From Parus major (taxonomy: Eukaryota > Chordata > Aves > Passeriformes > Paridae): DNA of 64,000 nt. The notes beneath the pieces are model-generated. The model was given only the letters and a program-made list of their open reading frames with translations. It was not told where the DNA came from and did not search any database. A program made the translations under genes and the position numbers. The stretch lies in NCBI RefSeq assembly GCF_001522545.3, contig NC_031783.1:3904532-3968531 (forward strand), read 5' to 3'. This document shows positions 36,573-48,216 of the stretch, piece by piece (within the stretch, counting starts at the first letter, position 1; each line of letters begins with the position of its first letter).

Positions 36573-39500
36573 GTAGGTAGTGTCTCTCTCCATGTCAATC
36601 TTTTGTTAATAAATGGACTTTGGGAGTGTGGATTTTTGTGCTGTGTGAGGTGTGTGTGCTGCAGGGGAGCGTGGCTGGGGTGCAGTACATGTGCTGCCGT
36701 TTCCAGGCAGAGTTTAAACAAGCCGGGTCATTAACGTGAAGCTGGAATTTATTTTCATGATTTGCAGGATGTGGCAGAGTGCACTGCTTTCTTTTCATTG
36801 CCTTAGAACCTATTGCAATTGTGTGAGATTCACCGTGGGGTTCAGTTACAAAGCGAATGCTGCATCACTTGTGGCTGCTCAGAATTTGCTTTCTTTGTAA
36901 GGAATGAAACAATCTTAACGGGATTAAAACTTCTAATGTGTGTTACTTAACCCAGTTGCTTTTATACTAATTGTCACAGTCTGTCTTGGCTTTTGAAGTT
37001 TCTGGCAATTGGCAACAGCAGATAAAGAAACAGATATTATGTTCCTATTTCTGTGATTTTTTATTCAGCATTGTTCTGATTCCTTGCAGCAAAATCTGCT
37101 CACCTTAAAAGTTATGTTGTGTTGTGGCATGTGTGTTTGGAATCAGTAAAGCTATTAACCTGTGAATTTATCCACCTTTTGATACAGAATGTTTTTTTCT
37201 TAGCAAAAAAAAAAAAAAAAAACCACAAAGAAATCAGTGAACAAATCTGCATACTTAAAAGCTTTTCTGTGTTCCTCTTCAAAGCCTGTACATCTTCTGG
37301 GAAAATATTTTAAACTAATCTCATTTGACAATCTATTTATTTATTTAATTTAAATGTATGTAAAAATAGACAGGCATGCAGCTAATCTGGGCCACCTCTG
37401 CAAAACAAGCTGCAGAGGAGCAACATTGAATTCTCAGAGACATTATCAGTAATCACTCCTTCTCTTTAGAAACCGCTCGTGGTTCGTGCTGGAAATCTCC
37501 CTTTATGCCTCCTCCTCATTTCTCTTGACCCTCCACTTTAGCTCAGTAACTTTGGCCATCAGTGCAAAAGGCACTGCTTGTAGACTTTTCACTTTGTTAT
37601 TTCACTGCTCTGACCTGTGCTATCGTTTCAGGAGCTCACCAATCACCGAGCCTTATGATTTTGTCTTTTTCTTTTTTTCTGGGTTCTGTAGTACAAGTCC
37701 CTTGAATTTTCATCACTGTGGCTTTGCATTCACCAGCAACCCCGGCTGCTGCTCCTTTTTAACCCTTAGCACCCCTCTGTATGGAAGCTGCTGCTGCTGC
37801 TGCAAGGATTAATTTCATTCTCTTTACATTTATCAATCAGATCCCTCAGTTGCAGCAGTGTGTTTCATTCAGCTCGTGTTGTGGTGCTGGAGTTGCCATC
37901 ATCCAAAGGAGATGCACAGTAAATATGTGAGGATAAGCCTTTTCTAACATGCACACTAAGGTGAAAGGACATGCATTATTGTGGATTACTCTGTTTCTCT
38001 GTGGCACAGGCTCAAAAGGTTTAAAAGCCAGGGATCTTCTCCCTCCCCTAGCCTAGGAAACATTGTTAATTGGAAAATTTAGTGAAATGTGTTTTCTTGC
38101 AGGTAGCTATGCAGATTTCTATCACTTTTAGTGTGCTGTATTTTTTTTTATTTTTGATGAACTTTTCTAGTTTTTGTTTTTAGAGATGTCTATAAATTCT
38201 TTAAGCAAAACTACCATAGGAACAAGCAGTTTCTGATGGCACCAATTCCTGGTTTTCAAAGCTCCTAATAATTCATATAAAGGTTTTAGTAGCTAATATT
38301 TCACATTTAAAAGTGTGTTCATTCCATTTTTATTTTTGTTCTTTTTACTTACATTCTATGATGTACGTTTTGTTCTGGTTTTCTGATTTGCAGAATTCTT
38401 TAAACAGCCTCTCTCTTTTAGCACCACTGCACCTGGGTATTGAGTATTCTTCCCATTTGCAGTTGAACTTTTCTAGTCTAAATTATTTCTATAAAATCTC
38501 AAGGTTAGTAGGAAGAAGCGGAGAATAAGCTTTTTTTTCCTTTTTTTAATTGTAGCAGAGCATTATTACTTTGTAGTTTTTTATGGAAATAGAGGATTTG
38601 TATTCATAGTTTTTTTTTTTTCCTGAAATGTTATAGTTTCTAAACTCTGTCCATTAAGTGGCCATGCATAGGTACCTAAGGTGCAGCACATATAAAAGAT
38701 GCAGTAGGTAAAGAGACTTTCAGTAGATGTAGGTGTAAGGTATAAACTCACAGCAGTGCTTGAAATGCTTTCTCCTGGCATCACATCAATTTTTTATATA
38801 ATTATAAAAAGCTTCTCAGCAATGATATTAAAATTTAAAATAGCCAACTTGTGTGAAAATGTAGCCTTCCCTTTTAAAGGGGCTGAAAATTAATTTATTC
38901 CATTGACTGAGATTTTTTTCAGACTATTCACTTGTTTATGTGGCAGTGCTTACCTGTTGTTTCACCTCATGTGTAACATAGAAACAGTTTGGATATTTAC
39001 AAAGTAAAAGAAAATTTTGATTTCTTCCCATTTTCTAATGTCTTACTAAGCAGTATCCTGGAACAGTTTGATGTCTTTTTTTTAATTCTACTCATGACAT
39101 GGTATCAAGTTGTTTTTATTGCAAGCTGGACGTGTTAAGCTAACTAAAACCATTGTGCAGGAATGCAGAGCACAGGAACTAATTCAGTCTGTTGAATGGA
39201 ACAGTCTGGATTAGGTGCTAGGTTTTAAATACTTGCTTTAAAATTTCAGAAAGCAGAGAAAGTTTTTAGTACTGTTAACCCTGTCAAAGGAAATCCATAT
39301 TTGTTAACAGCCTAAGGATTAAATGATGTTTGTATTTATACTTTCCTCCTTCCCTGGACAAAGGAGACCTTTTCTTGGTCTGGTACTTTATGCACAGACA
39401 TCTGTGTTGTAGGAATCAGAGTTCATCAGTGTTACAGTTCACACTGACCAAGAACTTTGGAGGTTTTCAGGTACTACTGATTTAGGAATGAGTGAATCCA

Positions 39501-42500
39501 AAAGGGAATATATTCTCTCTGTGGGGTGAGGACCCTTTGACTTCTGCTGCTGCTGCAGTTTAATCCCCCTTTCTCCCCAAAATAAGATTGTTGTAGTGAC
39601 TCAAGGTGTTGTTGATCACTGCAGGTTATCATTCCCATTTCCTGTGTAACTCACCTCCCCAGAGGTGATGGGATTTGCTCAGAATGTAACAAATAAATCT
39701 GGTAGGGATTTTCCAGTTAGAGGTTTCTAAAGTTGCTGATTTGTGCTCAGAGTGTAACTTTTGGTGGGTGAGATGAAAGTTGATGGCTGAAAGCTGAGAC
39801 TGCTCCCAGTCTTTGAGTCCCCAGCCTTCCAAACCCCTTTCTGTACACTATTCCTCCTCCTCCTCTTTCTCATCCTTTGGTAAATAAGTGTAGTTTGTCC
39901 ACATGACAGCACAATCAGCTGCTTGATTCCCAAGCAAACAGTTCCATGGCTGGTGTTCTCCATCTGGTTGTTCAGACTGGACTATTTTGAGTTCTCACCA
40001 ACCTCATGTTCAATTTCCTTATTCTGAGTTAGAAGGCGAGTGTTTAAACTTATTACATGTCATAAAAAAGTCAAATGTAATTAAATGTTGTAGGAAAAAC
40101 TGGAACAAAATCTTTGGTAAATACATTTTTAAAATGCAAATTATTAGTTTTCCACATTTTTGTTGTATGCTACAATGCTGGACTAAAATTACCTTAATGT
40201 ACCATAATACAGTTTTATAAATTTTATAAACATCTAATTAATGCCTGCTTAGTCAGAGGTGTGCTTCATTCAAGTCAGTCTGCTGTTCTTTTTAATGATA
40301 GGGAATGAGTTCTCAGAAATTTTGTGTCTATTTAGCAGAGATTTTTTCAGTGGCATTTTCAGAATGATACTTGATCAAACAAGGCAGAAAGCATGTCAGC
40401 AAATGAAGCTTGTTTTTTTCTCCCCCAAAACTAGAATAGGCAGATACAGAGAAACAGATTGGGGGGAAAAAAAAGTGTATGCAATAGCAACAAGATAATT
40501 TCTTCTGGCAATCAGACACTGTTTTGACAACTCTGTAGAATAAAGCTTTTGGGTCCAATACAGAGAATTGTGCTTGTCTGAATTAGCAAAACGTTCTTTA
40601 GATGAACATCTGGGAAGAAGTCTGGAGGAAAAGGATGTAACAGACTAGCACAAATTTAATCTGGATATTTAGGAGTTTAAACTCCTTTGTGGTTGCATTT
40701 CTGGTGCTTCTCCTATTTAGAGGCATCCTAATACATATCCAGGAGTCTGTGTCAGCTCCCATATTCAAAGGCAGATGGTATTTTATTCAGCTGACCCAAG
40801 TCTGCATGTTTTTATGCACCAAATGTGTGCAGGCACAGAGTACCTTTCTCCTGGCTTAGAGAAGGGTGTCATTTCCAGCCCAGCCTGTGCTCCCTGTGTG
40901 CTCACTGCTGCAGGACACCTTTGTAAAGGCTTTTTTCCTAAAGGAAATGAGAGCCCTAACCAGATGTGAAGGTGACTAAAATGATAAAGGAAAAAATCTT
41001 AAGTTGTTTTAAATTGGAGTAAGGAGAAAATGCAATGCTTGTATTTTTTATTTTTTTTATATAGTAACTTTACCTCCTGTGTATTTTGCAGCATTGACAC
41101 TGTGCATTATCAAAGGATTTCTCTCTTCAATGAGGACTTTCCAAAAATGTCCTAGACTAAGACAAAATGCACCACTGGCTGTGCTTAAAGAGCTACAGAC
41201 AGTGAGATCCAGCATGAACTCAGCTGAAAGAATAAATGACTATGCTGAAAACATTGTCAGTGGAACACTTCAGCAGTATAGATTTTATTGCATAGAATTA
41301 TTGAGTAATCCAAGTATTTAGATCCTTTTAGTTAAGAAAAATCAAACATATTAGCAGAAAAGCTGCAGGTATCTTCAAAGTGATCCTCATTCTGCTTTCC
41401 AGTGAGACCTTGAATAAAACATGTAGCTTCATCCTCTGCATCTGACTGCCTGACCGCTGGTGTTGAATAAATATGTACCTTTTATTATTAGCACAGGAAA
41501 ATACAAAATGATTTCATAATAGAGTATGCTGATGTGAATAGTAAGGATCTTCAAGGGTATCTGGCTCAATAAACTTGAATAATGAAGTACTGCAACTTAT
41601 AAATCTACAGTCTTGATGGTTAAAATGAAAGGACTGACAGAGGTGTTGAATGAAAACAGGATTACAATTAGTTATGGTAGACTCTAAGACAATTCTCATA
41701 GGCTGTCTTTATGTATCTCTTGGAACACACACATAAGTTGGCTTAAAATCATATGTACAATAATTCATGCTGTGATGACAAAGCTAAAAGTCACACCAGC
41801 ATGTATGAAGACATTCAGCAAAATCACCTTTTTTAGTATGAAAAGAGAAATGAAAGGGAGGAGAAAAGCTATTTTGGTTCAGAATATTTGACAGTAACTT
41901 TTGGTCATTGGGTACGTTCAGTTCTTGAGGGGTTTTCTTGCCCTGACAGGGTATTGTGTAGAACACCATTCTGTTCCTGATGTGGGGTAAGAATGGGAAG
42001 AGAGCAAATCAGGCTGCTGCTCCTTTATATCCAGCACTGCAGATAGGCAAGGCAGACAGTTCTGGCTTGTAAAAGCAGTGTACATTCCTCTGGACACAAG
42101 CACACCTAAGTGTTTGGTGAGACTGAGTTTAAGCAGGATCAAACGGAGTTTAAGCATCAAGAACATGTGTTTTATGCAGCAGAATCCGTGCAGTTTGTGT
42201 AAGGCAGCGTGGCAGACTTGCTCCATTCTCTTCTGAAGCTGCATTATACATTCTGTATCCTTTAATTGCTGAATCTGTTCTCCCCCTTTCCTTTAGCCAG
42301 GAGTTACACTTGTCCAATTAACCTTATCTTCATCGTGTCCCTCTTAATAGCATTGGCTTCCATCAGAGCTTTGAATGAACTGTGTGGGTGTCTTTATCAG
42401 TGCAGAGATGTGTGTGAGGAGAGAATGGAACAAAAGCTGTATGAAATGTGGCTGGGTGAGCAGGTTAGAGTCCTCCTGTTGTCCCATGATTGTTGTCTCT

Positions 42501-43100
42501 CAGTGGAAATCCTTCCTGAGCACCACTTGTGTGACTGGTGGGCTTAAACTGCTGCAACTGCAGAACCTCAGCTGTTTTTGGAATGACCTTAGTTGTGGAG
42601 GCAGAGAATGAACAAATCCTCAAGATTTTTCTGGGCAGTTAAGAAACCTTGTTTGTGTCTTGAGATTGATTTCTTGATGTGTTCCTTCTGGATATTTATT
42701 CCAGTGAAGTGTGCCTGCTCAAGAAGCTGTCATAGTCCCTAAGCCAAGATTTACTTATCTTTTCACTGTACTGTGCAAGTGCCACTAGGCTGGATTTACC
42801 TTTTGTAACCACTTAAACTGTCTCACAGTTTAATCAACAGAAGGGGATGTTTACTAATCGAAATCTGGGTGTCTGTTCACATCTTTTGATGTCTTTCCAT
42901 ATGGCTTCCTTTTTCCCTTCTGCTCCTGGATTGATATTCCTTCCTTGCCAAAGAGATGAATCTGTGTTTGGATCCTTGTCGTAGCCTGGTATGGCAATCC
43001 ACCTGTTCTTACTGCAGCCAGAAACTCAAGTCCAACATTTCTGCAGAAATGACTGCTTTTCCAATACCCTAGGTATATTTTTCCCCATCAGGACAGAAGT
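36573..43100. other. Unique AT-rich stretch, intron-like
   Basis: Contains an A18 run (37205-37222), a short (CTG)n near 37787-37803, several T runs and acceptor-like sites (for example TTTTGCAG near 41091) without a matching donor that would define an exon. Open frames reach 108 codons and none is recognised. Confidence 0.5.
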
Positions 43101-43215
43101 TGTGCCATGGGTTGGACCCAGCTAGCAGCCAAATTTCCTCTCACTCTCTGCTACAGTGGGACAGGGAGGGAGGAGGAATGGGAAGAACTGGAGTGAGAAA
43201 GCTCATGAAACAGCA
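43101..43215. mobile_element. Probable old avian LTR fragment
   Basis: A stretch running from 'gggttggacccagctagcag' through 'ctacagtgggacagggaggg' to 'gtgagaaagctcatga' resembles, in order and spacing, the edge of an LTR family I know from many bird genomes. Divergence is high and no complete LTR or retroviral frame is present. The orientation and outer limits are uncertain, and a repeat-library search would be needed to name it. Confidence 0.4.
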
Positions 43216-45124
43216 GGAAAACATGGACATGACTTCCTGATCACTGTCACAGACACAACAGGCTTGCCTTGGAAGAAATGACATTATTTATTGCCTATTA
43301 TCATTTCTGCCAATTCAGTTCATCAGTTTAACTTCTGATTCAAGTACTGGAAAACAAAACCAAGAAGCCTTTTTGTCATCACCACAAGTTAAACTCCCAT
43401 TCTGCAGCAAGGCAGTGAGTGATGTGGAGGGATTGCAGTCAGGACACAGGAGTTTCTCTCTTCAGCTCCTTCTCATTCTTGCTGTGCTCCCTGTGTGTTC
43501 CTCCATGGGCACAACTGATTCAAGTCAGACTAAGTCTGATTATTGGCATTTCAAGTTTTCTTCAAGGATTGTTGTGTTTGTGCAGTTTTGTACATTTAAT
43601 CTCTTGTGATGTGTATTTAATATACAGAGATTCCTTTTATAGGGGAAAAGCTGATGAATTTTACTTTTTAGTGGGCTTCTCCTCAATATAATATAATTAC
43701 AGAAATTCAAGGAAGGATAAAATGTGACAACATATTTGTGAATTGTGAGATTTAACAGAGACCAAAGTAGATCTTGTTATTGATGTGCTTCCTGCTTCAT
43801 TAAATTCCCCTTAAGGTTTGCAGCATGGGTATGGATCATTTGCAATAATAATTATGCAGTGATCGATTGATTGTGTCTGACATTGTTCTTGTCACCTTGA
43901 AATGCAAAAACCATTTATTTTGGAGTGTGTGAACATTCCTCTCTGATGTCAGACACCAGCATGCACTGGGTGTGTTAGAGAGGGATGCATTTTATGAAGT
44001 TGGGAACTTCATGTTAACCTTTACCTGAAATGAGCTGCCACTTTTCATTTTACAAAAATGAAAATTACCCAGCCAGCAATGGTTTTAGATTAGAAAACAC
44101 AGTCTAAGTTCAGAGGGGTTGTTCAGATTGGAATGTTTGCATTTCAGTTGATTGGTGCCTGTTACAGACGTGGGGCTTTCAGCAGGTCTGTGATGAGATG
44201 GGATGCAGAGAGCACACTTGATAAACGGAGGCCTCTGCTTTTGGAACTGGTGTGTGATCTCTGGAAAGTCTGCCTCACTGAGACTTTGATCCACAGCAGT
44301 ATTAACTAATTGGAAAATCAGCAAAAAAATGCTTCAGCTGCAGTCATTCCATGAGTAAAATGCTGCACATTTCATGTTTTGAGTGGTGTCATCATCATGA
44401 CCATGTAATCTTCCTTTTATTCTGAATATTTGTAGCAATGAATGAAACTTTGTCCTTTGGGCTTTCACAATTTTATTTCTATTGGATTTCCAGTGAAGCA
44501 GCTGGTTGGTGGCTGCAGTTAAAGTGAAGTTAATATGTGCTTTTCCAATTAACATTAAAGCAACAGCCAAGGGAAACTCTGTGGGTTTTTTTTAGATATT
44601 TTAGGTATTCCACTCGGAGTTTTTGCAAAACATCCATTGTTATGGAATAGAAAGTGAAGAACAAAGCTATGTTTGGTGAGATGTGGTTTGATTAAAAAGT
44701 GACTTTTTCAAAGCCAAAAGCTGGCTTTAGATTATATCAAACCAAATATTTTTAATTACCTTTATCTGAGTTTTAAATTTTATTCAGAGGCCTAGTTTAT
44801 TTGAGCTTTGTTTTGTTTTAATAGGGATTTTTAAAACAAATATCTGTTGTTTTGGGTTTTTTTTAATTAAAAACCCCAAATTTTAAAATTGTCAGCATTC
44901 TTTAGGGTGAAATGTTGTGCAGATGACTTTTTTCCCTCCAAGGGTCAACATAGGTAAGCACATACCTTGGAAAATGGAAATATTTAATATATTGATTCTC
45001 ATACAGCCAATTTGAAGAATAACTGCAGTGTTAATATTAAGGTGGCAACATTAATTTTAGTTCTGATTTAAAAATTGGCAACTCTAATTTTTACCAAGGT
45101 GTAGATATTGAGTAGAGCTTACAA

Positions 45125-45176
45125 AACTGCTTTAAAGCTGTGACATAAGGAAAATAATTCCTTTTTTAAAGCAGTT
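45125..45176. other. Inverted repeat with perfect 12-bp arms
   Basis: AACTGCTTTAAA (45125-45136) and TTTAAAGCAGTT (45165-45176) are exact reverse complements separated by 28 bases. An RNA from either strand could fold into a short hairpin. The stem is too short for a typical microRNA precursor, and a chance origin is possible in AT-rich DNA. Confidence 0.75.
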
Positions 45177-46193
45177 GTTTTTTAACTCAACACATGTGTA
45201 AGATAACTGAAGCACCTAACCTGAAGAAAAGTTTCAGCCTTACTGTTTTCAGCAATTGGACTTTTTTAGCTTGTGAGTTTTTCAGGAAATATCCTGGCAA
45301 TGCTATGAATTTGCAGAAGAATCGGAGCTAAATTGCACCATGTGGGAACATACCCAATACATCCCATTCTTCCCTGTTTAGTTGGAATTTGAGTATAGTA
45401 CTGCTTTTTTATTTCAGGTATTCCATTCTCAGCCATGAAAAAGTCCTAATTATAAATGCAAGGCCCAGCTGTAATCTTTTACTTAATTCCCATGTTCTTT
45501 ATCCAGGGGAAGTGTTGAGAAAACGGGGGGAGCTTTGTTTTGTGAGGAACCCTCACCATGGCCACGACTGTTTGTCCAGGCTGTACCTTCACACTCCGGT
45601 CTTGTCTGGAAATGCAGCATCCCAGGAACTACAGGAGCACTGGAGGAAGGAGAAGAAAACAGTAAATGTCACTGAAAGGGAAGGAAAATGAAGGAGAGAG
45701 AGGTCAGGGGGCTGAAATGAAAGGAGAATAAAGATCAGAGCAGTCACTGTCCTTTTCAGTTAAATGTGAAGAAATTGTGTCCTCTTGACATCACTAAGGT
45801 TCAACTTCTAAAGCAACGCACAGGGTGAACTTATTTTTTGTCTTCATGTGTTTCAAACCCTGTTTGCTGTCTCAGAATCTGGAGTAATAATATTAATGTC
45901 TTTACTTTGCTATGTTTTGGTTGTAGATATAGATAGCACCACCCTCTCAGATCAGGGAAGTTAATTCCAGCAAAGATCATTTGTAAAAAAATAATAATTT
46001 TTTTTTTCTTTCTTTTTTTTGAGCTGGGGGAGTGTGTGTGTCATTTTGGCTGAAAAGCAATTAAAAACTTGCTTTAGAAAAGGGTCTGCTTTACCCTCCT
46101 GGTGGGACTTGCAATTCTTTGAATTGGCTGGTAGAGGGTCAGAGTGTTTTGGTTACTTTTCTTTTTCTTTTCCATGACTCTGGCCAGAAACAG

Positions 46194-46216
46194 GATAATG
46201 ATAATAATAATAACAA
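46194..46216 (+). repeat. Short (AAT)n-type microsatellite
   Basis: gataatgataataataataa, a short and slightly imperfect trinucleotide run. Confidence 0.7.
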
Positions 46217-47973
46217 CAGGATGCAAATTTTGATTTGTATATAGGATAATTCCTCATGAGAAGTAGGAGAAGTAGAAGAAGTTACTCTCAAGCAAGGGAA
46301 AAAAGCTGATTGAACAAGAAGACAAAATTACAAATGCTGTAGGAAAAATGTGCTGGGGACAAATGAGGAATGTGGAATTAAGTCTTGTAAAGACTAGGAA
46401 TGTAATTTAATAATACATTACAGGCCTGGCTGAGGTGGCAGGAAACATCTCATTCTACAGCTCACGTGTGAGGAATCCTGTGGTGTGATGCAGTGACGTG
46501 TTACTGGCACTTGTAAAAGTTCCTCCTGCACTTCTGTTTCTCACTATCCATTATTAATGTGTGTTAAACATTTACTCTCTTATTTCAGAAGGTTATCATA
46601 TACTATTAATGTAAAACTACACAGTGAAAGCGAAGATAAAAATCCTCTTTTAAGTTAATATATGGATGTTCACAACCAGTGAACAAATTCTTAGTTTAAA
46701 TTGGTTTACAAAAAGCAATTATAAACAGACAAGTCAAATTTATCTCTTAGCTATAAAAACCACACACAAGTGAGTCACATGTTCAATTGGAATCTTTAGC
46801 TGAAAAGCAAGCCTGTTCATGTCTTATTCTGTTGGACATGGAGAAATTAATATTTCCTCCTGCTTTGCAGCAGTGTTTTACACACTGAAGATTTTTTTTT
46901 CTATGTTACAACTGAAATAATATGGTTCAGATATTTTTAAATGAAGTGACTCCAATTTACTTTAGAAGTATGTCTTATCAGGGAACAAATTTAATAATGT
47001 TATCATAGTCAAGCTAAATATGACCCAGCAATCTTGTTTTTATTATTGTTAGATGTACATTATTTCACTGGCTGAGTGTTTTAGGGCAGCTTTCCTTACA
47101 GGAAACTCAGCACACACAGCTTCACACGTGCTGGTGTTATTTTAACCAGTCCTTTCAGTCTTGTTACACTGATTTTGCTCAATTCAAACCCACCATTTTC
47201 CACAGCAAGGCAGGTCTGTGAAATGAGTTGTTTTGTACATGATTTGCTGTACGGGAATCTTGTTTTCATATAGATTTTATGTATGTTAATAGCTCTGTTC
47301 ATTTGGAACTGTTTCATGTAAATGCCACCATGCTATTACTCCTCAGATGAGCTGCTCTTGAGCAGAATAGTCTCAAATGGTAAAATTTATTGGGATTTCA
47401 TTATGGCAGCTGTAGAAATTACAGTTGTTTTGCTTAATAGTTTATCACTGAATTATGACAGTGTATTGGAAAAAATGCTGGGCTGAATAGCCAAGAATAG
47501 CCAAGGATAGGCCTGAGAAAGATTTGTCAGTGTCACCTGATCACAGCACAGTATCATTTACTTACCAAATTGGCTTTGCCCCTGATGATTTATTGTGAAT
47601 TGCTGATTTTTGAAACCACATGTGTGGCCTTAAAGCACCCCAATGTGTTGAGCAAAAGATCCTTGCATGACATGAGAGGTGATTCCTGGACACTCCATCT
47701 GGAAATCACTCTGGAGAAGTTTTCATTGATTTCTTTAAACCTCCCTCACCTCTCTTCAGGAGGAATTTCAGATAAAAGGCTTGTCTCTGTGTGCTGGGTC
47801 TGGCTGGGATGGGGTTTGCTGTTCTCCCAGAAGTGATGTTTGTGTTTAGGTGTGAGGCAGGAGCAGGGCTGGAGCTGGCAGCAGCCTGGAGGAGACACGA
47901 GCTGGGGACATCCAACCTGAGCTGATAAAGGTGTCTTTATGCTCACCACTAAAATGGATTTCACCTGGCTCAC

Positions 47974-48216
47974 CTTCCCTTTTCCACCAAGGGAAATCCT
48001 CATCCTTGCTCCACACTTCCACTGCTCCTTAGCCAGCAAATCAATTCTTCCACCCTCCTTGTAGCCATTTTCATCTCGGATTTTGAGATTCTGCTGGGAG
48101 ATTTCTCCCATCCTTTTCAGTTTCTCGGAGTCATCCCCAGGGCTTTCAGACCAACAGGATGATTCCATTACTTTGGTATTCATATCCAGTTTTTTGTCAG
48201 GATGCCAGACTACTCT
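47974..48216 (-). CDS. Candidate 243-bp coding exon (81 codons, phase 0 to phase 0), unidentified
   Basis: On the minus strand an acceptor CTTTTCTCAG lies just before 48216, and a donor GGGAAG|GTGAGC follows 47974. The 243 bases between are a multiple of three and open throughout in one frame. That frame is also the frame of the longest gap-free ORF in the window (47746-48285, 179 codons). The translated segment starts RVVWHPDKKLDMNTK and ends GGKGK. It is hydrophilic, rich in K, E, D, R and S, and unlike the hydrophobic low-complexity text typical of chance frames in AT-rich DNA. I do not recognise a domain. Weak points: the polypyrimidine tract is short, no partner exon is seen, and an open frame of this length is only mildly unusual for 64 kb on six frames. 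It could be a bird-specific gene exon, a lncRNA exon, a piece of an unrecognised transposon or processed pseudogene, or chance. Confidence 0.25.

Larger units (their letters stand above)
43216..47973. other. Unique AT-rich stretch
   Basis: No recognised gene. It holds a 12-bp perfect inverted repeat (45125-45176), an A/T-rich inverted run near 44850-44880, T runs near 45995-46020 and (AAT)n-like sequence at 46194-46216. A 100-codon open frame at 45389-45691 (+) has no recognised family. Confidence 0.5.

Noticed and set aside
41079..41321. 80-codon plus-strand open frame starting near a TTTTGCAG acceptor
   Set aside because: No consensus donor within the open frame, and the ORF start lies before the acceptor. 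Not recognised.
45389..45691. 100-codon plus-strand open frame after an acceptor-like site
   Set aside because: No matching donor and no recognised family. Weaker than the splice-bounded candidates listed.
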